The notes: generated by a model not told the origin, from the sequence alone. Counted from the stretch's first letter, positions 45,317-56,711 are shown. The stretch is DNA of 64,000 nt from Sphingobacteriales bacterium (GCA_016192105.1 JACPUV010000007.1:1-64000); one strand, 5' to 3'. Program-made: numbers and translations.

Positions 45317-45349
45317 CAAAATAACACTTTTTCCCACTTAACACCCAAA
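45317..45349 (-). promoter_or_regulatory. dcw promoter with MraZ-like boxes
   Basis: On the minus strand TTTG (plus 45346-45349), 21 bases, and TTATTTTG (plus 45317-45324) approximate a Bacteroidota promoter. Between them lie two TGGG boxes 11 bases apart (plus CCCA at 45344-45347 and 45333-45336), plus an AAAGTGTT box, the type of repeated site MraZ binds. Autorepression is the natural inference. Confidence 0.5.
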
Positions 45350-45688
45350 TTTTTCCGTTTTTCTTTTTTCCACAACATATTTTCCCCTGAAACACAGGAC
45401 AGTAAAGGGTTTTAGCCGATGAGCCGCATTTTTTGTCAAAAAAGAGGTGAATAGAGTGTGGATTGCGGTGGATAAGCTGTGAATTTGTAGCTTCGGGCTG
45501 TGAGTTATACGTGTTTCGGGCTGTGAGTTATACGTGTAAAGTTCGAAGTTCGAGGTTCGAAGTTCCTTAGGTCGAATTGTAGCAGCGAAAGCCGCAGTCT
45601 GCTGGCTGTTGATCGTAAAAACGTGGTTCGCGACTAACAGCTCGTAGCTAACTATCTTCGCCCTTCAAACACAACAGTCAGTTGTATC
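45350..45688. other. Control region between mraZ and queA
   Basis: No gene. It holds an AT-rich stretch, a perfect tandem duplication of a 23-base sequence (45492-45514 and 45515-45537, beginning TTCGGGCTGTGAG), and a run of GTTCGA repeats at 45538-45566. A TATCTTCG segment at 45654-45661 may be the queA -7 element. Confidence 0.5.
45492..45537. repeat. Perfect 23-base tandem duplication
   Basis: Two identical head-to-tail copies, each starting TTCGGGCTGTGAG and ending TATACGTGT. It lies in the divergent control region between mraZ and queA. Confidence 0.85.
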
Positions 45689-46930
45689 ATGAAAGATCCC
45701 CGCTCCCTATCCATACTGGATTATACCTATTCTCTCCCGGAAGAACGTATTGCCGCTTTCCCACTGGCGGAGAGAGACGCATCGAAACTGCTGATCTATA
45801 CTAAGGGAACGATGGCAGAAGATACGTACCGGAATATTGCCCGGCATATCCCCAATAACAGTTTACTGGTATTCAACAATACCAAAGTGGTGGAGGCGCG
45901 CCTGTTGTTTCAAAAACCAACCGGTGGCCAGGTCGAGATCTTTTGCCTGGAACCGCATGAACAATATGCGGATATCACCAGTGCCATGCTGCAATCCGGA
46001 AAAGTCTATTGGCAATGCCTGGTAGGCGGTGCTTCTAAATGGAAACCGGGACAGCTACTGGAGAAAACCATCAGGTACCATGACAGAGAGGTCATCCTGC
46101 AGGCCGCCTGGATTGAAAAGCGGTCTGGTTGTTTTATCATTGAACTCAGCTGGACACCTTCCACGATGAGCTTTGCCGAACTCCTGCATGCAGCCGGTGC
46201 CATTCCCCTCCCACCCTATATCAAGCGTAAAGCGGAGGACAGCGATACCGAACGTTACCAGACTGTTTATGCAAAACATGATGGCTCTGTAGCAGCGCCA
46301 ACAGCGGGTCTGCATTTTACGGAAAACATTTTCAATTCACTCCGGGGGAAAAACATCCGCCAGGCCTATGTGACCCTGCATGTAGGTGCCGGCACTTTTA
46401 AACCGGTGAAGACAGAGAAGATGGAGGAACATGATATGCATGCGGAGTGGATTGAAGTCAGCCAGGAACTGATTGGTCAGTTGTTGCAATCGCTTAACGG
46501 GAATATCGTGGCAGTAGGGACCACTTCGCTGAGGACGATGGAGAGTTTGTATTGGATGGGAGTGAAAGCGGCGAGCGGCGGGTTACGGGCTACGAGTATG
46601 GAGATAACCCAATGGGAAGTGTATGAAAGGAAGGAGAAAGATATTCCGGCGAATGAAGCACTGACCGCATTGCTTGAATGGATGCAGGAAAATAAACTCG
46701 AACGCTTAGTGACCAAAACACAGATCCTGATCGCGCCGGGCTACCGGTTCCGGATCATCAACGGACTTGTCACCAATTTTCATCAGCCGCAATCCACTTT
46801 ACTCTTACTTGTCGCCGCACTGATCGGTGAAGACTGGCGGAAAGTGTATGATTTTGCACTAAAGAATGAATTCCGTTTTTTGAGTTATGGGGATGGGTGT
46901 TTGTTGTGGGCGACCTCCCCTGATACCTGA
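45689..46930 (+). CDS. queA: tRNA preQ1-34 S-adenosylmethionine ribosyltransferase-isomerase QueA
   Basis: 413 residues, a little longer than E. coli QueA (356). It carries the family segments LLVFNNTKVVEARL, APTAGLHFT and VTLHVGAGTFKPV, the last two being diagnostic. It transfers the ribose of SAM to preQ1 in tRNA during queuosine synthesis. It is divergent from mraZ. Nothing else of the pathway is nearby. Confidence 0.97.
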   Translation: MKDPRSLSILDYTYSLPEERIAAFPLAERDASKLLIYTKGTMAEDTYRNIARHIPNNSLLVFNNTKVVEARLLFQKPTGGQVEIFCLEPHEQYADITSAMLQSGKVYWQCLVGGASKWKPGQLLEKTIRYHDREVILQAAWIEKRSGCFIIELSWTPSTMSFAELLHAAGAIPLPPYIKRKAEDSDTERYQTVYAKHDGSVAAPTAGLHFTENIFNSLRGKNIRQAYVTLHVGAGTFKPVKTEKMEEHDMHAEWIEVSQELIGQLLQSLNGNIVAVGTTSLRTMESLYWMGVKAASGGLRATSMEITQWEVYERKEKDIPANEALTALLEWMQENKLERLVTKTQILIAPGYRFRIINGLVTNFHQPQSTLLLLVAALIGEDWRKVYDFALKNEFRFLSYGDGCLLWATSPDT

Positions 46931-47087
46931 AATATACAGTCCAATCAGTACCCGCTTTCTTCCCTTTCACCTGGCTGATTTCAACGATCGTTTTACACTG
47001 GACCTGGCGATCGTATACCGGTCCCGGTTCATCAACAAACCGGGTTGCGCCCGCCCCCTGTCTCGTACAGCTGATTTTCACAAAGCC
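46931..47087. other. Gap between queA and the histidine kinase gene
   Basis: 157 bases. One open frame on the minus strand (46770-47081) and another on the plus strand run through it; neither resembles a known protein and both overlap the true genes. Confidence 0.4.
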
Positions 47088-48425
47088 CTACTCCCTCTTC
47101 AATGGCAAATCCATCGTAAAGGTGCTACCCTTGCCCAGGGTGCTCTCGGCCCTGATTTCACCATGGTGTGCTTCCACCACGGTTTTTACATAACTGAGGC
47201 CGAGACCAAAGCCTTTTACATTGTGCACATTGCCGGTATGGGCCCGGTAAAACCGCTCGAAGATGCGCTTGACCGTATCCCGGTTCATCCCGATCCCGTT
47301 GTCTTCGATCCGGAGCGTGAAATGCTTATTGAGGTTCTGGGTGGAGAGACGGATGGAGGGAGGCACATTGTCTTTGGCGTATTTCACGGCATTGTCCACG
47401 AGGTTGTTCACCAGGTTGGAAAAATGCACTTCATCGGCTTCGATCAGGTCATTGGAGGCATCGAGAGCCAGTTCCACTTTCCCGCTTTTACTCTCTAATT
47501 GCAGGGCAAAATTATCTACCACATCTTTAATCACTTCGTGCACATGCACGGGCTTCAGGTTCAGTTCCACTTCCTGTTTCTCCAGCTGCGAGGCCTTCAG
47601 GATGGTTTCCACCTGCCGGTTCATTCGCTGGTTCTCCTCCTTGATAATCCCGCTGAAATATCCCAGCTTCTGCCGGTCGCTGATCACTTTTTCATTCCGC
47701 ATGGCATCCACGGCCAGCGAGATGGTGGCAATGGGGGTCTTGAACTCATGCGTCATGTTGTTGATAAAATCGTTCTTGATCTCTCCCAGTTTTTTCTGCC
47801 GCAGCATCGTGCGCACCGTAAGATAGAAAGCGGCAATGATGATGATGGTAAACAGGATGGAAGCCCCAATCCGCCAGCGGAGGTCCTTTAATACCAGGCT
47901 TTTTATATCGGGGATCACGACAAACAGCACTTCATTCACCCCCAGGTTTTCTCCCGCGGTGCCACTCATCGCTTCCAGCCCCCAGTTGTAGGAAAAATTA
48001 TTCAGGGTATCCTCGTATGCGGCGATAAAATTCGGCGAGATCTTTTCAAATACATTATTTCCGAGCCGGTCAAAGGAAGCGATCCCGAATTCAAACTGGA
48101 CTTTCCGGAGGTTATTCTGCTGGAAGGCCCGGACAAATTTTTTACGAACCTCTTCCACATCAAAGCGCTGTCCTACCGTAATCGGTTTAAACAACTCGAG
48201 GGTAAATTCATCGCTCAGCAACCCCCTCTTGGTGTTACCGGGTGCATAGCTGCCTTTGTGCTGGGCCAGTTCATTCCCCACCATCTTGGTGCTTTCCTCC
48301 ACGCTGTGCTTGATCTGTTCCTGGCGGAGCAGCACCATATTATTGATCCAGGATACCTGGATCAGGATCAGCCCGATCAGCGACAAACTGATCAGCACGG
48401 TAATTATGGTAAATATGCGTTTCAC
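47088..48425 (-). CDS. Membrane sensor histidine kinase (orphan)
   Basis: 445 residues. Transmembrane helices at about 7-27 and 190-212 frame a periplasmic sensor region. The cytoplasmic kinase has the H-box NMTHEFKTPIATI (His around 226), N-box LVNNLVDNAVKYA, and G boxes IEDNGIGM and GFGLGLSYV. No response regulator gene is beside it, so it is an orphan kinase here. The start codon is GTG at 48425. Ligand unknown. Confidence 0.93.
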   Translation of the reverse strand: MKRIFTIITVLISLSLIGLILIQVSWINNMVLLRQEQIKHSVEESTKMVGNELAQHKGSYAPGNTKRGLLSDEFTLELFKPITVGQRFDVEEVRKKFVRAFQQNNLRKVQFEFGIASFDRLGNNVFEKISPNFIAAYEDTLNNFSYNWGLEAMSGTAGENLGVNEVLFVVIPDIKSLVLKDLRWRIGASILFTIIIIAAFYLTVRTMLRQKKLGEIKNDFINNMTHEFKTPIATISLAVDAMRNEKVISDRQKLGYFSGIIKEENQRMNRQVETILKASQLEKQEVELNLKPVHVHEVIKDVVDNFALQLESKSGKVELALDASNDLIEADEVHFSNLVNNLVDNAVKYAKDNVPPSIRLSTQNLNKHFTLRIEDNGIGMNRDTVKRIFERFYRAHTGNVHNVKGFGLGLSYVKTVVEAHHGEIRAESTLGKGSTFTMDLPLKRE

Positions 48426-48643
48426 TCCGGTTTTATTCCGCCGTAATATACTGTATCCGGTTTATTCTCAAAGCCCTGAACTGTTTCCCCGGACCGCCTG
48501 CAAATGTAAGGCCCCTCCCGCTTTGGCGCGAACCCCAACCCGGTATTCCCCTTAATTTAACGGGTTCTTTAACGTTTAAAAAAACGGAAGGGTTAAAATG
48601 GAACAGAAGTTTAAAAAAAAGAAAAATCCCCTTAAATTGAACC

Positions 48644-49195
48644 ATGATTGAACCGGCCCGGGGCATATTACTGATTGCAGATCCTTTCCTGAAGGACCCC
48701 AATTTCCTGCGAACGGTAGTCCTGCTTTGCGAACACCAGCCCGAAGGAAGTTTCGGGTTTGTGATCAACCGGCCATTTGAAAGCACCCTCGATGAACTGA
48801 TCCCGGAGCTGGAGGGCCATAAACTGCCGGTATTCGATGGCGGCCCGGTACAGCGGGACTCCCTGCATTTTTTACACCAGTCACCCGGACTGATCCCCGG
48901 CGGACAGGAACTGATCAAGGGCGTGTACTGGGGGGGTGATTTTGAAACCCTGGTCAGCCTGCTGAGGGAAGGAAAAATAAGCCCCGACAAGATCCGCTTT
49001 TTTATTGGTTACTCCGGCTGGGGCGAGGGACAACTGAACACGGAGATGGCGGAGAAAACATGGCTCACGGTAACAGCTAACCGCAAACTCATTTTCCACC
49101 AGGACCACCAGGCCATCTGGAAGGACTCCCTTCGCCACCTGGGCGGTGATTATGAAATGATGATCAATTTCCCGCTGGATCCCCAGTTCAACTAA
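48644..49195 (+). CDS. YqgE/AlgH family protein
   Basis: 183 residues of the UPF0301 family (E. coli YqgE). Landmarks are ARGILLIADPFLKDPNF, GSFGFVINRP, FDGGPVQRDSLHFLH and FIGYSGWGEGQLNTEM. The biochemical role is not settled; it is often near cell-envelope or Holliday-junction genes in other bacteria. Here it is divergent from the histidine kinase and upstream of the atpD-atpC pair on the other strand. Confidence 0.92.
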   Translation: MIEPARGILLIADPFLKDPNFLRTVVLLCEHQPEGSFGFVINRPFESTLDELIPELEGHKLPVFDGGPVQRDSLHFLHQSPGLIPGGQELIKGVYWGGDFETLVSLLREGKISPDKIRFFIGYSGWGEGQLNTEMAEKTWLTVTANRKLIFHQDHQAIWKDSLRHLGGDYEMMINFPLDPQFN

Positions 49196-49283
49196 TGTAA
49201 TCCAAAATCAAAAATGCCCTTACGACCCGGACTGAGTCGTTGAACGTCAGTCTTGCAGCTCGTAGCTCAAAGCTATTTCCGCC

Positions 49284-49312
49284 AAAACAAAACCCCTCCG
49301 TTTGGGGAGGGG
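49284..49312 (-). terminator. Terminator of atpD-atpC
   Basis: CCCCTCC (49293-49299) pairs with GGAGGGG (49306-49312). The A-rich stretch at 49284-49292 becomes a T-rich tail on the minus strand. Confidence 0.7.
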
Positions 49313-49334
49313 CTGCATTTCATTTAATCCCGGG

Positions 49335-49595
49335 TCAGGCCAGTTCAACAGCGCCTTCCACCAGTACGGTTACTTTATTATTCAGCACTTCCACAAAACC
49401 GCCCTGGATCTCGTAGTTGGCCACCTGGTTTTGCTTACTATCCTTCAGCACTTTCACTTTGCCGGCTTTCAGAGCGCTGACCAGAGGGGCGTGCTTGTCC
49501 AGTACTTCAAAACTACCGGTGATACCCGGCATCTGCACCCCGTACACTTCGCCGCTGAACAGCTTTTTTTCCGGTGTTAATATTTCTAAGTTCAT
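49335..49595 (-). CDS. atpC: F1 ATP synthase epsilon subunit, short form
   Basis: 86 residues, containing the N-terminal beta-barrel domain only (LEILTPEKKLFSGEVYGVQMPG, TGSFEVLDKHAPLVSAL). The C-terminal helical hairpin of longer epsilon subunits (about 130-140 residues), which is the inhibitory part, is absent. Such short forms are regular in Bacteroidota. It follows atpD with a 66-base gap and ends at a terminator. Confidence 0.93.
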   Translation of the reverse strand: MNLEILTPEKKLFSGEVYGVQMPGITGSFEVLDKHAPLVSALKAGKVKVLKDSKQNQVANYEIQGGFVEVLNNKVTVLVEGAVELA

Positions 49596-49661
49596 ACTTG
49601 CTTCATTTTTTAACTTTCCCGCAATTGGCTAACCGGCACATCAGCACATCGGCTAATTGTA

Positions 49662-51554
<1,893 letters not shown>

Positions 51555-51562
51555 TACCTTTG
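51555..51562 (+). promoter_or_regulatory. Minus-7 element, possible leaderless start
   Basis: TACCTTTG matches TAnnTTTG exactly and lies 9 bases before the ATG at 51572, so the transcript would have almost no leader. The -33 part is not clear. Confidence 0.4.
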
Positions 51563-51571
51563 CCGCTATTT

Positions 51572-52735
51572 ATGCAACTGACAGAAGTTATATCCCCGAA
51601 ACTGGCCCGGGATTTTATCCGGGTCAATGTGGAAATAAATAAGGACCAACCGAATTATATCCGTCCGCTGGACAAGGATATTCAGGACATTTTTGACCCC
51701 GGAAAAAACAAATCCTTCCGCTTTGGAGAAGCCACCCGCTGGATCCTCAGAAATGATGAAGGGAAACTGGTTGGCCGGATCGCAGCCTTTGTCAATAAAA
51801 AATACCGTACCCGGGGAGACGAGGTCCCTGTGGGCGGGATCGGGTTCTTTGACTGTATCAATGACCAGGCCGCCGCGGATTTACTTTTTGATGTGGCCAA
51901 ACACTGGCTGATGCAAAGGGGTATGGGCGCCATGGACGGCCCGATCAATTTCGGGGAAAGGGACCGCTGGTGGGGATTAATTGTAGAAGGTTTCCAGTCC
52001 CCGCCCTACGGAATGAATTACAACCAGCCCTATTACCGGAATTTATTTGAACAATATGGCTTCCGTTGTTTTTTTAACCAGTATTGCTATGGACTGGATC
52101 CCCGCCGGGAAGTGAGCCAGAAGATCATTGACCGACACGCGATCATTGCAAAAGATCCCGCTTTTTCCGCCCGTCATATCCGGAAGAACCAACTGGAAAA
52201 ATATGCGGCGGATTTTACCACCATCTATAATAAAGCCTGGGCGGGACATGGCGGTATGAAAGAACTTAAAAAAGAGCAGGTGCTGACCCTGTTCAAAAAG
52301 ATGAAGCCGGTCATGGACGAAAAGATTGTCTGGTTTGTCTATCATAACGAAGACCCGATCGCCCTTTTTGTCAACCTGCCGGACCTGAACCAGTGGTTCA
52401 AATACCTGGACGGGAAATTTGATCTCTGGCACAAGCTGAAATTCCTCTGGATTAAACTGACCAAAAAAAATACCCGGTTTACCGGGCTCGCTTTTGGCGT
52501 GGTTCCCGAATACCAGGGCACCGGGGTGGATTCCTATATGATCAATGAAGCCAAACTGGTGGTGCAGCCCATGAAAAAATATGAGGAGTATGAAATGCTG
52601 TGGATCGGTGATTTCAATCCGAAAATGATCAATGTGGCGGAGAATTTCGGGGATACCTTCCGCAACCGTCACCTGATCACTTACCGGTATCTCTTTGACC
52701 GGACAAAAGAATTCAAACCCCACCCCATCCTGTAG
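51572..52735 (+). CDS. GNAT-like acyltransferase
   Basis: 387 residues with a GNAT-like core: WILRNDEGKLVGRIAAFVN, VGGIGFFDC and GMGAMDGPINFGERD are arranged as in the large GNAT-type proteins of Bacteroidota that carry an extra C-terminal half. The C-terminal half has the pattern TGLAFGVVPEYQGTGVDSYMI, typical of a second acetyl-CoA-fold segment. Substrate unknown; no operon partner. I use the ATG at 51572 rather than the TTG at 51560, which overlaps the -7 element. Confidence 0.75.
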   Translation: MQLTEVISPKLARDFIRVNVEINKDQPNYIRPLDKDIQDIFDPGKNKSFRFGEATRWILRNDEGKLVGRIAAFVNKKYRTRGDEVPVGGIGFFDCINDQAAADLLFDVAKHWLMQRGMGAMDGPINFGERDRWWGLIVEGFQSPPYGMNYNQPYYRNLFEQYGFRCFFNQYCYGLDPRREVSQKIIDRHAIIAKDPAFSARHIRKNQLEKYAADFTTIYNKAWAGHGGMKELKKEQVLTLFKKMKPVMDEKIVWFVYHNEDPIALFVNLPDLNQWFKYLDGKFDLWHKLKFLWIKLTKKNTRFTGLAFGVVPEYQGTGVDSYMINEAKLVVQPMKKYEEYEMLWIGDFNPKMINVAENFGDTFRNRHLITYRYLFDRTKEFKPHPIL

Positions 52736-52801
52736 TAAATTTATACACAGGCAAGGGCTTTTTACGCCGGCTTCCCCCGGGTTCCTTAAATTGCAGCCGG
52801 T

Positions 52802-54601
52802 ATGGATAAATTCATCGTTTCGGCAAGGAAGTACAGGCCCCAGACCTTTGATTCGGTAGTGGGACAGGCGCATATCACCACCACCCTGAAAAACGCCATC
52901 AGGAACCAGCAGTTGGCCCATGCTTTTCTTTTCTGCGGGCCGCGGGGTGTCGGAAAGACCACCTGTGCCCGTATCCTGGCCAAAACGATCAATTGCGAAA
53001 AGCCCGGCAAAGACGGGGAGGCCTGTGACAAATGCCAGAGCTGCACTTCTTTCAATGACGGCGCTTCGATGAATTATTTTGAACTCGATGCTGCTTCCAA
53101 CAACTCGGTGGATAATATCCGTGACCTCGTGGACCAGGTTCGGTTTGTACCCCAGACCGGCAAATACAAGGTCTATGTGATCGATGAGGTACACATGCTC
53201 AGTTCTTCCGCCTTCAATGCTTTTTTGAAAACCCTGGAAGAGCCCCCGCCCTATGCCATTTTTATCCTCGCCACCACGGAAAAGCATAAGATCCTGCCCA
53301 CCATTCTCAGCCGTTGCCAGATCTTCGATTTCAAACGGATCACCAGCAACGATACGGTGCATCACCTGGAAGAGATCTGCGAAAAGGAAGAGATAAAAGC
53401 GGAAAAAGCGGCCCTGCAACTGATCGCCCAGAAGAGCGAAGGCTGTATGCGGGATGCCCTCAGTATCCTGGATAAGATCGTGAGTTTTACCAACGGGGAA
53501 CTCAATTATACCAATACCCTCGAGCACCTCAATATCCTGGATGCTGACTATTATTTCCGGCTGCTGGATCATATGCAGCAGCAGGACCTTGCTTCGGCGA
53601 TGCTGCTCTACGATGATATCAACCGGAAAGGATTTGAGGGCGACCTGGTACTGAACGGGCTGGCTGAATTTATCCGGAACCTGCTTGTATGCAAGGATGA
53701 AAAAGCAGCCGTATTGCTGGAAGCAGTGGAAAGTTTTAAAAGCCGCTATATAGAAACCGCCAAAAAAGTTCCTCCCGCCTTACTGGTCAGTGCCCTGAAT
53801 GTCCTGAACGAGGCAGAGATCAATTATAAATCGGCGCGGAACAAAAGGCTGCATGTGGAATTAACCCTGATCAAACTTTGTTACCTGCAGCAGGCCCTGG
53901 AATTAACAGCGGAGGGTGGCAGCATCAGTAAAAAAAAAATAGCTGAAGCTCCCCTGGCCTTCCGGGCTCTTCCGATCCGGCCATTTGCCCCAAAACAAAC
54001 CGCGGCTGACAAACCCGCTAAAACCGGAAAGACCCAGGAAGCCAGGCTGATCATTGAAACAAACGGGACTACCGCTGCCGTTCCGCTTCCTCCTGTAGGG
54101 TCTGAAAACCCCGAAAAGAGTACCAGTAACCGGCCACCCAAATCAGGATCCGGGCTTTCCGCACTGGATAAGATCCGGAAACAATACAAGGGAAATAACC
54201 ATAACGGAAACGGGGCCGAAAACAAACCCCTCGAATTTGATACCCTCAAAAAAGCCTGGGATGAATATATCGTGCACCTGAAAGCCGCCCGTAACCCTGC
54301 CGCCCAGCCTTTCTCAACAGCCCTGCTGCGGATAAAGGATGCCAATTCCTTTGAAGCAGTTACGGGCAATAATATCGAACAGAAATTCATCGAACAGGAA
54401 CGGAATGCCCTGTTTCATTTTTTGCAGCAGCACCTGCATAACAGGTTATTACAGTTCAGTGTACTGGTGGAAGAAAAAAATGAGGACCGTCCGCAGGCCG
54501 AACCCACACTCACCGCCAAAGAGCAGTTTCAAAAGATGACCGAAGAATACCCGGTGATCAAAGAACTGAAAGATCGTTTGCGCCTGGAACTGGACTATTA
54601 A
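52802..54601 (+). CDS. dnaX: DNA polymerase III subunit gamma/tau
   Basis: 599 residues. The clamp-loader ATPase part has Walker A GPRGVGKTTCARIL (about 45-58), a four-Cys zinc module (INCEKPGKDGEACDKCQSC region), the EVHMLSSSAFNAFLK segment, then SRCQIFDFKRI. A low-complexity linker (about 380-490) leads to the C-terminal tau-like region. It loads the sliding clamp and couples the replicase. No programmed-frameshift site was evident to me. Confidence 0.95.
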   Translation: MDKFIVSARKYRPQTFDSVVGQAHITTTLKNAIRNQQLAHAFLFCGPRGVGKTTCARILAKTINCEKPGKDGEACDKCQSCTSFNDGASMNYFELDAASNNSVDNIRDLVDQVRFVPQTGKYKVYVIDEVHMLSSSAFNAFLKTLEEPPPYAIFILATTEKHKILPTILSRCQIFDFKRITSNDTVHHLEEICEKEEIKAEKAALQLIAQKSEGCMRDALSILDKIVSFTNGELNYTNTLEHLNILDADYYFRLLDHMQQQDLASAMLLYDDINRKGFEGDLVLNGLAEFIRNLLVCKDEKAAVLLEAVESFKSRYIETAKKVPPALLVSALNVLNEAEINYKSARNKRLHVELTLIKLCYLQQALELTAEGGSISKKKIAEAPLAFRALPIRPFAPKQTAADKPAKTGKTQEARLIIETNGTTAAVPLPPVGSENPEKSTSNRPPKSGSGLSALDKIRKQYKGNNHNGNGAENKPLEFDTLKKAWDEYIVHLKAARNPAAQPFSTALLRIKDANSFEAVTGNNIEQKFIEQERNALFHFLQQHLHNRLLQFSVLVEEKNEDRPQAEPTLTAKEQFQKMTEEYPVIKELKDRLRLELDY

Positions 54602-54668
54602 GACCCCGGTTTATCCCGCGTTCGGCATTCACTATTTTACCTTAATTTCGGCCAAAATTTAACGGCAT

Positions 54669-56285
54669 ATGGCTGAAGTGATATTAATGCCCCGCCTGAG
54701 CGACACGATGACAGAGGGAGTGATTGCCGCCTGGCACAAAAAAGTGGGTGACCCGGTAAAGAAAGGTGATTTGCTGGCCGAAGTAGAAACGGATAAGGCC
54801 ACCATGGAACTCGAAAGCTATAAAGATGGTATTCTCCTGCATACCGGTGCTGACAAAGGAGGCAAGATCCAGGTAAATGACCTGCTGGCCATCATAGGCA
54901 ATGCGGGTGAAGATATTTCAGGATTACTGGGCGCCCCGGCCGCTGCCCCCGCACCTGCAGAAAAGAAAGAAACCCCGAAGGCTGCCGCTGCGGCCCCCGC
55001 AACAGCAGGACTGGATATTTCCAAAATGGATGAAGTGGTGCTGATGCCCCGGCTCAGTGATACCATGGAGGCCGGTGTGATCGCTGCCTGGCATAAAAAG
55101 GTGGGTGACCCTGTGAAGAAAGGAGATATACTGGCTGAGATCGAAACAGATAAAGCCACCATGGAACTGGAGAGTTACAAAAACGGAACCCTGCTACATG
55201 TCGGCGCCCAAAAAGGCGAAAAGATCCTCGTGAACGGGCTGCTTTGTATAATCGGTGAAAAAGGAAAAGTGGATGTGGATGCCATTGTAGCAGCCAGCAA
55301 GAGCGGCGTGGTACCTGCTCAGGCTGTTGCTGAAACTGCTGCGGCTCCTGCTGACACAGCACCTGTTACGGCAACTACACCTACAATTGTTGCTGCTGCA
55401 GAAAACGGAAGAGTGAAAGCTTCTCCCCTCGCCAAAAAGATCGCCAAAGAAAAAGGGCTGGACCTGCGCCTGCTGCAGGGTACTGGTGATGGGGGAAGGA
55501 TCACAAAGGCAGATATTGATAACTATAAACCAGTTGCAGCTGCTACCCCGGTTGCCCAGACCACGGCCTCCGCGCCGGTGGCTGTTTTTGCAGGAAGTAC
55601 GGAGGAAGGATACACCGATATCCCCAATTCCCAGATGCGCAATGTTATTGCCAAAAGACTGGGTGAAAGTAAATTCGGCGCCCCGCATTTTTACCTGACC
55701 ATGGAGATCAACATGGATAATGCAATGGCGGCCCGGACCCAACTGAATGAGATCAGTCCGGCCAAGATCAGCTTCAATGACCTCGTGGTGAAGGCTGTGG
55801 CCCTGGCTCTCCGGCAGCATCCTGCGATCAATGCCTCCTGGATGGGAGATAAGATCCGCCGCTACAGTCATATCCATATTGGTATTGCGGTGGCAATTGA
55901 AGATGGACTGATCGTACCCGTTGTCAGGTTTGCCGATCAGAAATCACTGCCGCAGATTGCCGCCGAAAGCAAGGAACTCGCCGGTAAAGCCAAGAATAAA
56001 AAGTTGCAGCCGAGTGAATTCACCGGTAATACCTTTACGATCTCCAACCTGGGTATGATGGATATCGATGAATTTACCGCGATCATCAATCCGCCCGACA
56101 GTTGTATCCTGGCCGTAGGCCGGATCAAAGAAACCGTGGTTCGCAAAGGAGATGGTTTCGGCGTAAGCAATTTCATGAAAGTAACCCTGAGTTGTGATCA
56201 CCGCAGTGTGGACGGAGCTTCCGGAGCGGCCTTCCTGCAAACGTTCAAAAAATACCTGGAGAACCCCATTACCATGCTTTTGTAA
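54669..56285 (+). CDS. pdhC: Dihydrolipoamide acetyltransferase (E2) of a pyruvate dehydrogenase complex, two lipoyl domains
   Basis: 538 residues. Two nearly identical lipoyl domains (about 1-80 and 122-200), each with the lipoyl Lys in VETDKATMELES or IETDKATMELES. Ala/Pro-rich linkers join them to an E3-binding domain (about 250-290, KASPLAKKIAKEKGLDLRLL). The catalytic domain ends with the active-site DHRSVDGASGAAFL. The pattern fits the E2 of the pyruvate complex. The E1 and E3 genes are not in the window. A terminator follows. Confidence 0.95.
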   Translation: MAEVILMPRLSDTMTEGVIAAWHKKVGDPVKKGDLLAEVETDKATMELESYKDGILLHTGADKGGKIQVNDLLAIIGNAGEDISGLLGAPAAAPAPAEKKETPKAAAAAPATAGLDISKMDEVVLMPRLSDTMEAGVIAAWHKKVGDPVKKGDILAEIETDKATMELESYKNGTLLHVGAQKGEKILVNGLLCIIGEKGKVDVDAIVAASKSGVVPAQAVAETAAAPADTAPVTATTPTIVAAAENGRVKASPLAKKIAKEKGLDLRLLQGTGDGGRITKADIDNYKPVAAATPVAQTTASAPVAVFAGSTEEGYTDIPNSQMRNVIAKRLGESKFGAPHFYLTMEINMDNAMAARTQLNEISPAKISFNDLVVKAVALALRQHPAINASWMGDKIRRYSHIHIGIAVAIEDGLIVPVVRFADQKSLPQIAAESKELAGKAKNKKLQPSEFTGNTFTISNLGMMDIDEFTAIINPPDSCILAVGRIKETVVRKGDGFGVSNFMKVTLSCDHRSVDGASGAAFLQTFKKYLENPITMLL

Positions 56286-56310
56286 GTGAAATTCATTATA
56301 ATGTAGTGTA

Positions 56311-56337
56311 AGCTGCCCCTCCCGGCAGCTTTTTTTA
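56311..56337 (+). terminator. pdhC terminator
   Basis: AGCTGCC (56311-56317) pairs with GGCAGCT (56324-56330), then a T-run. Confidence 0.88.
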
Positions 56338-56474
56338 TTACAGGCAAGATCCCGGCAGGGTAATTGCGTCATATTACTGACTTTTACCGTCCGCAGGGAG
56401 TAGGGTACAAAAAACAAGAAGAACTTATTCCTCCGGGCCACTTTCACCGTTAGATTACCTGTAATTTCGCTTGT

Positions 56475-56711
56475 ATGCCTGAAAGGGAATCCACCAGCTC
56501 CTCCTTGCTTCTTTTATTCTTCGTAACCGGGTTATCCTGTTTTGGATTCAGCCTGTTCATAAAAATGCTCGACGGGAACCATTCGGACCTGCTGATCTGG
56601 ACCGGTTGCATCGCCTCCTCACTGGGACTTCTCACCCTGCTGGCTGTATGGATCAGCAGGCTGGCTGCAAAAAAGAAGAAACCGCATCTTGCCGACAAAG
56701 GCAAAAACTGA
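56475..56711 (+). CDS. Small membrane protein, hypothetical
   Basis: 78 residues, two predicted transmembrane helices (about 9-30 and 40-62) and a Lys-rich C-terminus. No known family. It reads as a plausible gene, but the small size keeps confidence moderate. Confidence 0.5.
   Translation: MPERESTSSSLLLLFFVTGLSCFGFSLFIKMLDGNHSDLLIWTGCIASSLGLLTLLAVWISRLAAKKKKPHLADKGKN

Noticed and set aside
46887..47498. A plus-strand frame between queA and the kinase gene
   Set aside because: It overlaps the real kinase gene antisense and resembles nothing known.
52043..53572. A 509-codon minus-strand frame across the GNAT-like gene and dnaX
   Set aside because: It spans two genes in the opposite direction and is an antisense shadow.
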